The notes below the pieces were generated by a model. The model did not search any database and was not told the origin of the DNA. It saw only the letters and a list, made by a program, of their open reading frames with translations. Both the position numbers and the translations under genes were made by a program. This document shows, one piece after another, positions 57,686 to 64,000 of a DNA stretch of 64,000 nt (within the stretch, counting starts at the first letter, position 1; each line of letters opens with the position of its first letter). Source of the stretch: an uncultured Clostridia bacterium (GTDB lineage: Bacteria > Bacillota > Clostridia > Oscillospirales > Acutalibacteraceae); the NCBI GenBank assembly GCA_947627055.1, contig CANQUS010000002.1, positions 1-64,000 of the forward strand. Reading direction: 5' to 3'.

Positions 57686-59017
57686 TTATGCTTTATACTC
57701 ACCGATCAGATCTACATCCACATAGTCGGTTATAGCGATCTCTATAATATCTCCGACATTTGGTTTTTTTCCTTCAACGGTAAAAAATACCTTTCCGTCT
57801 ACCTCTGGGGCATCAGCCGCACTTCTGCCATAATAGCACTCAGCATATCTGTCAAATCCCTCAAAAAGGATCTTGACGGTCTTACCTATCATCTTCACGC
57901 AGTTTTCAGCCATAATCTGGGACTGCTGCTCCATTATAATATCATGGCGGTGTTTTTTTACCTCATCGCTAATTTGATCGTCAAAGGATGCCGCAGGTGT
58001 ATCCTCCTCCTGAGAATAGGCAAAACAGCCCATTCTTTCAAAACGCATATCACGAACAAACTCCGACAGTTCGATAAAGTCCTCCTCTGTTTCACCAGGA
58101 AAGCCTGTCATAAAGGTCGTACGGATGACAAGCTTAGGTATTCTGTCACGCAGCTTTTTAATAAGCTCAGTAAGAATTTGTCTGTCGCCATGACGGTTCA
58201 TTCTTTTAAGAATTTTACCGCTTGCGTGCTGAAGCGGCAGGTCAATATATTTTAAAACCTTAGGTTCGTTTGCAATGGTATCAATAAGCTCATCAGTTAT
58301 TCTGTCAGGATAACAGTATAACACCCTTACATAAAAATCCTTGTCGATTTTGCAAATTTCTCTCAAAAGTTCGGGCAGCATAAGTTTATTGTATAGATCC
58401 TCACCGTACCTTGAGGTATCCTGAGCAACTATAACGAGTTCACGAACACCGTTGCCGACGAGAGTGCGTGCCTCCTCAACAATATCCTCTATTCTGCGAC
58501 TTCTGTATTTTCCTCTAATATTAGGTATTGCACAATATGTACAGCAGTTGTCACAGCCCTCGGCTATTTTCAGATATGCGTAATAGAACGGCGTTGTCCG
58601 TATCCTCCAGCCGTTTATGTCAAGGCACAGCTTATCAGGGAAGGATTCAACCCTTTTTCCCTCCAATACCTTGTTGACAACATCAACAATTTTTCCATTT
58701 GCACCGATGCCTATAACAGCATCGACCTCATAAAGTTCCTTGAGGATCTCCTTCTGATACCTCTCCGCAAGGCATCCGGAAACAATTATTGCCTGTATTC
58801 TTCCCTCTTTCTTCAGCTCTGCAAGCTCTAAGATTTCATCAATGCTTTCCTGCTTTGCGTCCTCAATAAATCCACAAGTGTTTACTATCGCGACATCGCT
58901 CATAGCAGGATCAGCAACAAGCTCAAATCCTGCTTGTTTTAATGTAAAGAGCAGCATCTCTGCATCAACTCTGTTCTTTGCGCAGCCAAGACTGACCATT
59001 CCTATTTTAGTTGACAT
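57686..59017 (-). CDS. rimO: Ribosomal protein S12 methylthiotransferase
   Basis: MVSLGCAKNRVDAE, GCDNCCTYCAIPNIRGKYRSR. Confidence 0.94.
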   Translation of the reverse strand: MSTKIGMVSLGCAKNRVDAEMLLFTLKQAGFELVADPAMSDVAIVNTCGFIEDAKQESIDEILELAELKKEGRIQAIIVSGCLAERYQKEILKELYEVDAVIGIGANGKIVDVVNKVLEGKRVESFPDKLCLDINGWRIRTTPFYYAYLKIAEGCDNCCTYCAIPNIRGKYRSRRIEDIVEEARTLVGNGVRELVIVAQDTSRYGEDLYNKLMLPELLREICKIDKDFYVRVLYCYPDRITDELIDTIANEPKVLKYIDLPLQHASGKILKRMNRHGDRQILTELIKKLRDRIPKLVIRTTFMTGFPGETEEDFIELSEFVRDMRFERMGCFAYSQEEDTPAASFDDQISDEVKKHRHDIIMEQQSQIMAENCVKMIGKTVKILFEGFDRYAECYYGRSAADAPEVDGKVFFTVEGKKPNVGDIIEIAITDYVDVDLIGEYKA

Positions 59018-59069
59018 ATTACCCAATCCTCCCGCAGCGGCTGTCACCGACTGTCTGTAATCTTCATAA

Positions 59070-59675
59070 TTATTCGTCATCATATTCTGACAGAACGCTG
59101 TTAATATCATAATATGAATATCCTAGCGACGCAAGAGCATTTGCCGTTTTTCGCCGAGCGTTCATATCACCGATCTTATTCCTGTACTTTGTTTCAAGCA
59201 GGTAACGAATCTGCTCATCCGGATCCGGAGCTAATTCCTCCACAACGATGTCTATTATATCTCTGTCTATACCCTTTTGTATAAGCTCATATTCGACACG
59301 TCTTTGAGCAAAAAACTTCTTAGTAAAAAGCTGTTCAGCAAAATCACGCGCAAACTGTTCATCATCAACAAGTCCAAGCTCTACCATTCTGTCGGCGGCA
59401 GCTTCCGCCGCCTCTGTCCCGTATAACTGAGCTATCTTCTCAACAAGTTCATGACGCGAACGACTTCTATACCCCAAAAGACTTAATGCTTTTTCCTTTG
59501 CGCGGCTAAGATTTGATTCTTTAACAAGCTCATAAAGTCTTTCATCATCGATTTCACATCCGATTTTAATTCCCTCATGCGCAAGAGTGAAGGTATCGAG
59601 CTTCATTGCATATTCTCCGTCAATATACACGGCACTCATACCCTTTCTCTTTTCTTCGATAGCGGTAATAAGCAT
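59070..59675 (-). CDS. recX: Regulatory protein RecX
   Basis: RecX helical repeats, upstream recA. Confidence 0.88.
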   Translation of the reverse strand: MLITAIEEKRKGMSAVYIDGEYAMKLDTFTLAHEGIKIGCEIDDERLYELVKESNLSRAKEKALSLLGYRSRSRHELVEKIAQLYGTEAAEAAADRMVELGLVDDEQFARDFAEQLFTKKFFAQRRVEYELIQKGIDRDIIDIVVEELAPDPDEQIRYLLETKYRNKIGDMNARRKTANALASLGYSYYDINSVLSEYDDE

Positions 59676-59677
59676 AA

Positions 59678-60904
59678 TTATTCAACCATTATGTCGATGT
59701 CAGCATTGTCGATGCGATCAGATTTTTCTTCATTGGTCTCTTCATCAAATTCTGATTCGACTTCATGCTCGTCACCGTTTTCATCTTCACTTTTTATTTT
59801 GCCATTTAAGGATTTGCCCTTTGTTTTTTTCTTTGAAAAGGCTGATAAAATTTCGTCCTTATGCTTAAGGGTCTCCTCCTCAATTTCATTGGCAAGAGCG
59901 GTATCTTCCTTGAGTATTTCCTTAACCTTGTCACGTCCCTGACCAAGCCTCTTGTCATGAAAAGAAAACCATGCGCCGCTTTTTTTGACTACATCCGCCA
60001 TAACAGACATATCAAGAAGTTCTCCTACACGAGATATTCCCTCTCCATACATAATGTCAAATTCCGCTACTTTAAACGGAGGGGCAATTTTATTTTTAAC
60101 TACCTTTGCTTTTGTGCGTGAGCCTATCAACTCTGTTCCGTTCTTAATTGCCTCTCCCTTTCTTACGTCAATTCTTACTGATGAGTAGAACTTAAGCGCG
60201 CGTCCTCCGGGAGTGATCTCGGGATTTCCATAGACAATTCCTACCTTTTCACGCAGTTGGTTTATGAATATTGCGACACAGTTGAGCTTTGAGATAGAAC
60301 CGGCAAGCTTTCTGAGTGCCTGTGACATAAGTCGAGCCTGAAGTCCGACGTGTGAGCTTCCCATATCACCCTCGATTTCTGCTTTTGGAGCAAGAGCCGC
60401 TACAGAGTCAACAACAATAATGTCAATCGCACCCGAGCGAACGAGAGCCTCGGTTATCTCAAGGGCGTCTTCACCTGTGTCAGGCTGTGAAACAAGAAGT
60501 GAATCAATATCAACGCCAAGAGCGGAGGCATATACCGGATCAAGAGCGTGCTCGACATCGATAAACGCCGCTATTCCACCTTTTTTCTGAGCCTCAGCAA
60601 TGCAGTGCAGCGCAAGGGTGGTTTTTCCGCTTGACTCAGGACCGAAAATCTCGGTAATTCTTCCGCGCGGAAGACCGCCTATTCCAAGAGCGAGGTCAAG
60701 CGTGAGAGATCCTGTTGAAATAGAATCTACCTGCATAGCCGCATTCTGACCGAGACGCATGACTGCACCCTTTCCGAATTGTTTTTCTATCTGACGAAGA
60801 GCTGTTTCAAGAGCTTTCTCTTTGTCAACAGGCTTTTCCGTATTGTTAGATTTACTTGTTTTTTCAGATGCCAAAGTAATCAATCCTTTCAATTTGGTTC
60901 GCAA
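59678..60904 (-). CDS. recA: Recombinase A
   Basis: [35 protein letters not shown]. Confidence 0.97.
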   Translation of the reverse strand: MRTKLKGLITLASEKTSKSNNTEKPVDKEKALETALRQIEKQFGKGAVMRLGQNAAMQVDSISTGSLTLDLALGIGGLPRGRITEIFGPESSGKTTLALHCIAEAQKKGGIAAFIDVEHALDPVYASALGVDIDSLLVSQPDTGEDALEITEALVRSGAIDIIVVDSVAALAPKAEIEGDMGSSHVGLQARLMSQALRKLAGSISKLNCVAIFINQLREKVGIVYGNPEITPGGRALKFYSSVRIDVRKGEAIKNGTELIGSRTKAKVVKNKIAPPFKVAEFDIMYGEGISRVGELLDMSVMADVVKKSGAWFSFHDKRLGQGRDKVKEILKEDTALANEIEEETLKHKDEILSAFSKKKTKGKSLNGKIKSEDENGDEHEVESEFDEETNEEKSDRIDNADIDIMVE

Positions 60905-60965
60905 AAATTATTATATCATTTCGCTCAATATATCGCAAGCATCTCAGAACAAATATTCGCAAATT

Positions 60966-61814
60966 TTAAGGCAAAGTCCCCATGATTGCCCTGTTAAGTC
61001 CTGCTATATCCTTTATGACCTCTATATTTTTGACAGAGCTTTTCTCAAAGCGTGTGATGATCTCACTTGTTAAGTCCTCGTCTATCTCGACCCCAATAAC
61101 TCCTCCATGCTTTATTTTGCATAGCCAGTTTTCCGCAATAGAATTATAAAAAAGCATACCATCCTCTCCCCCGTCAAGCGCAAGTCTTGGCTCATGCCTT
61201 ACCTCGCTTGACAATGTTTCAATAACATCGCTTTTGATATATGGAGGGTTTGATATTACTGCGTCAAAGCTATGATCGTCAAAATCGTTAAAGGCTTTAA
61301 ATAAATCACCGTTAATAGCCCGAATATTCCCGCATCCGTTAAATTCTATATTTTTTTCGAGATATACAAAAGCTGTTTCAGACAGTTCAAGAGAGATTAT
61401 CTCGGCATCGGGACGGGCTTTTGCAACAGCAATTGAAATAGTCCCGCTTCCGCTGCAAAGGTCAATGATCCGCGGGTTTTGAACTGCTTCAATTCTTTTC
61501 AGTGTTTCACGGACGACAACCTCGGTATCGTCACGAGGAATCAACACACCTTCACCAATACAAAGTGGAATATCCATAAACGACCATGTTCCTATTATGT
61601 ATTGGAGCGGAAATCCAGACGCGCGCTTTTCTACATATCGTAGAAACCTATTTTCCTTATCACTATCGGGAATACTGTCGCCCATAACTGACAGATCTGC
61701 TCTGTCAACACCAAATAAATAATCAATAAGGCACATCGCGTCAAACTGAGGGTCGTCAACTCCTGCAGCTTCAAGGTCACGCTTCGCCTTTCTGTAAAGC
61801 TGAGAAAATGTCAT
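60966..61814 (-). CDS. prmC: Release factor glutamine methyltransferase
   Basis: VLIPRDDTEVVV, SNPPYIKSD. Confidence 0.93.
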   Translation of the reverse strand: MTFSQLYRKAKRDLEAAGVDDPQFDAMCLIDYLFGVDRADLSVMGDSIPDSDKENRFLRYVEKRASGFPLQYIIGTWSFMDIPLCIGEGVLIPRDDTEVVVRETLKRIEAVQNPRIIDLCSGSGTISIAVAKARPDAEIISLELSETAFVYLEKNIEFNGCGNIRAINGDLFKAFNDFDDHSFDAVISNPPYIKSDVIETLSSEVRHEPRLALDGGEDGMLFYNSIAENWLCKIKHGGVIGVEIDEDLTSEIITRFEKSSVKNIEVIKDIAGLNRAIMGTLP

Positions 61815-62791
61815 CCGATTTTATCCTCTCCATTTTCGGGAATTACATATTTCATAGCTTTTATTGCTGCCTCGACCATCTCCGGGTTGGGTTCTTTCGT
61901 TGTTAAATGCTGCATCCACATTCCCGGTGCGGATATTATACGTGTAATAATGTTGTCATGACGCCCGCATATTTTGATAAGCTCATAGCCTAAACCTACT
62001 ACGACGGGAATGCAGAGTAATTTTACCGCCGTTCTCAAAATCGGATTGGAAAACGGTATAAAACATCCGACAAGTATACCAAGCATAAGAATAATAATTA
62101 TAAAGCTTGTGCCGCAGCGAGGATGAAAGCGTTTTTGCCTCATGACATTCTCGACAGTGAGGTCAAGACCGTATTCGTAACAGAAAATCGTCTTATGCTC
62201 TGCGCCATGATACATATATAGACGCCTTACGTCTTTATTCAACAGGCACAGCGCCATGTATGCAAGAAAAAGTATAATTCTTACAATCCCCTCAAAAGCA
62301 GAGCGATAAACTATGTAATCACCCAAGGACGGCACGGCGGATTCAATAAGATTAAAAAGCCATGTTGGAACAACAAAGAAAACAGCAATACAAACAGCTA
62401 TCGTAATAACCATTGTTATCACCATAAAAATCTTGAGAAAACTGTCGCCAAACTTATCGTCTACCCATTTTTCAAATCGGCTCATCTCCTCCTCGGGGGC
62501 TTCTATATCGTCAATCGCCAACTCGGCGGAACGCATAAGTGCCTTATATCCTGTACCAAAGGAATCTATCATATTTACAATGCCTCTGATTATCGGTATT
62601 CTAAGGAACTTGCTTTTTTTTCCGATCGCAAGCGGCTTCATATCTTCAAGTATAATTTCACCATCTGTTTTTCTGACAGCGATAGCTGTTTTTTGAGGCC
62701 CTCTCATCATTATACCCTCCATAAGAGCCTGCCCGCCAATCGATGTTATAAGCTTTGTCTTTTCTCTTTTCAATACACTTGCTCCTTTCAA
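61811..62791 (-). CDS. DUF1385 family membrane protein
   Basis: GGQALMEGIMMRGP, YHGAEHKTIFCYE. Confidence 0.9.
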   Translation of the reverse strand: MKGASVLKREKTKLITSIGGQALMEGIMMRGPQKTAIAVRKTDGEIILEDMKPLAIGKKSKFLRIPIIRGIVNMIDSFGTGYKALMRSAELAIDDIEAPEEEMSRFEKWVDDKFGDSFLKIFMVITMVITIAVCIAVFFVVPTWLFNLIESAVPSLGDYIVYRSAFEGIVRIILFLAYMALCLLNKDVRRLYMYHGAEHKTIFCYEYGLDLTVENVMRQKRFHPRCGTSFIIIILMLGILVGCFIPFSNPILRTAVKLLCIPVVVGLGYELIKICGRHDNIITRIISAPGMWMQHLTTKEPNPEMVEAAIKAMKYVIPENGEDKIG

Positions 62792-62802
62792 ATACTAAGG
62801 AA

Positions 62803-63996
62803 TTATTTTACAATTATTTCGGTTGGTTCTTCGGGTTCCTCCTTTAAAATTGGAATACTTATCGAAACAGTCGTTCCTACTCCCTCAGCGCTTGCAATAT
62901 CAAGCGAACCTGAGTGCAGACGCACTATTTCATCGGCAACGGCGAGACCGATACCTGAACCTCTCTGCGTCTGGTTCGCTTTATAAAATTTCTCCTTTAC
63001 CTTTGAAAGATGCCGTGCGGGGATTCCGCAGCCGTTATCAGAAATTTTTATTACGACAAATTTACCGCTCAGTGAAACCTCTATGTTTATAATGCCGTTT
63101 TCGGGAGTATATTTTAAAGCGTTGTCTATTATATTGATAAACACCTGACGCAGGCGATTCTTGTCGCCGAGTATGGGCGGCAGAATATCAGGCTCCTCAT
63201 AAATCAAGTGCTTGTTTTCTCTCAGAGCACGATCCCTAAGCATATAAATTGCTTCGTCAAGCTCGGCAAGAATATCTATTTTATTCATTATCAGAACCAT
63301 TCTGTTATTCTGAATCCTTGAGAAATCGAGCAGTTCCTCTACTATACCACTCAATCTTTCAGCCTCATCAACAATGATCCTTAACCCCTTTTCCATAGTT
63401 TTGGCATCTGTCGAGCCGCCGAGCTGCATTGTTTCAGCCCAGCCCTTTATTGCCGTGAGCGGTGTTCGCAGTTCATGAGAAACAGAAGATATAAAATCGT
63501 TCTTTAATTTCTCAGATGCCCCAAGCTCTCCCGCCATATAATTTATCGTATCGCAAAGCTCTCCTATCTCATCGTCGTAAAACTTCCCGATTCTTGCGTC
63601 AAAATCTCCCTGGGCTATCCGCTTTGCTGTATCACCTATCTCACGAACAGGCTTGACTATAGATTTCAAAAAGTAGGTGCTTGACAATATTATCAGAAAG
63701 AGAACAAGCAAAACGATAAGTGTGATGACCGAAATAGTTATAAACACTCTGCGATCCGCTTCCTCAAGTGAAACGATATATCTTACAGCGCCGACACATT
63801 CACCATCATCACCGTACACCATTCTTGTGAGAGCCATGACATTCTCTCCCGAGTTAAGCCTGCCTGTCCATGTTGCATATTCGCTTTTTTCGGACTTAGC
63901 ATTATCGTAGTCATGCATAGGCTGAGCCTTATCAGGTTCAAAGCCCGTAGAGGTGATAACAACATCGCCGTCTGAGTTTATAACCATTAGCTCCAT
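62803..63996 (-). CDS. Sensor histidine kinase, N-terminus beyond window edge
   Basis: HAMP, SSVSHELRTPLTAIKGWAETM, GSGIGLAVADEIVRLH. Confidence 0.9.
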   Translation of the reverse strand: MELMVINSDGDVVITSTGFEPDKAQPMHDYDNAKSEKSEYATWTGRLNSGENVMALTRMVYGDDGECVGAVRYIVSLEEADRRVFITISVITLIVLLVLFLIILSSTYFLKSIVKPVREIGDTAKRIAQGDFDARIGKFYDDEIGELCDTINYMAGELGASEKLKNDFISSVSHELRTPLTAIKGWAETMQLGGSTDAKTMEKGLRIIVDEAERLSGIVEELLDFSRIQNNRMVLIMNKIDILAELDEAIYMLRDRALRENKHLIYEEPDILPPILGDKNRLRQVFINIIDNALKYTPENGIINIEVSLSGKFVVIKISDNGCGIPARHLSKVKEKFYKANQTQRGSGIGLAVADEIVRLHSGSLDIASAEGVGTTVSISIPILKEEPEEPTEIIVK

Positions 63997-64000
63997 AAGC

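Overview
This 64 kb window looks like chromosomal DNA from a low-GC Firmicute, probably a gut-type Clostridia; that lineage is inferred from gene content and sequence style. The left part holds a tRNA-Ser, an IS relic, a csoR-copA copper locus, a Trp T-box with a full trpEGDCFBA operon, hydE-hydG-hydF, a three-gene biotin-dependent transcarboxylase/decarboxylase set, a Nif11-like peptide gene and ldh. The right part is mostly housekeeping: nadE, ABC-F, a P-type ATPase behind a yybP-ykoY-like leader, truA/ecf, glmM, ruvABC, SOD, pgsA, rimO, recX/recA and prmC. The main find is a compact ~7 kb filamentous-phage (inovirus) prophage at about 21960-29054. It carries Rep, Zot/pI ATPase, a pIII-like adhesin, a pVI-like protein, a major coat protein, an ssDNA-binding-like protein and a CI-like repressor. 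It also has two tiny unlisted membrane ORFs resembling pVII/pIX, and hairpin-rich intergenic DNA. It is bounded by a perfect 125-bp direct repeat, encodes no integrase, and sits on a 28-bp dif-like site (ATTATACAAAA-TATTGA-TTTTGTATAAT). It lies where coding polarity switches from mostly + to mostly -, which suggests XerCD-mediated integration at the chromosomal dif/terminus. All family calls are from motif recognition by eye; no searches were run.
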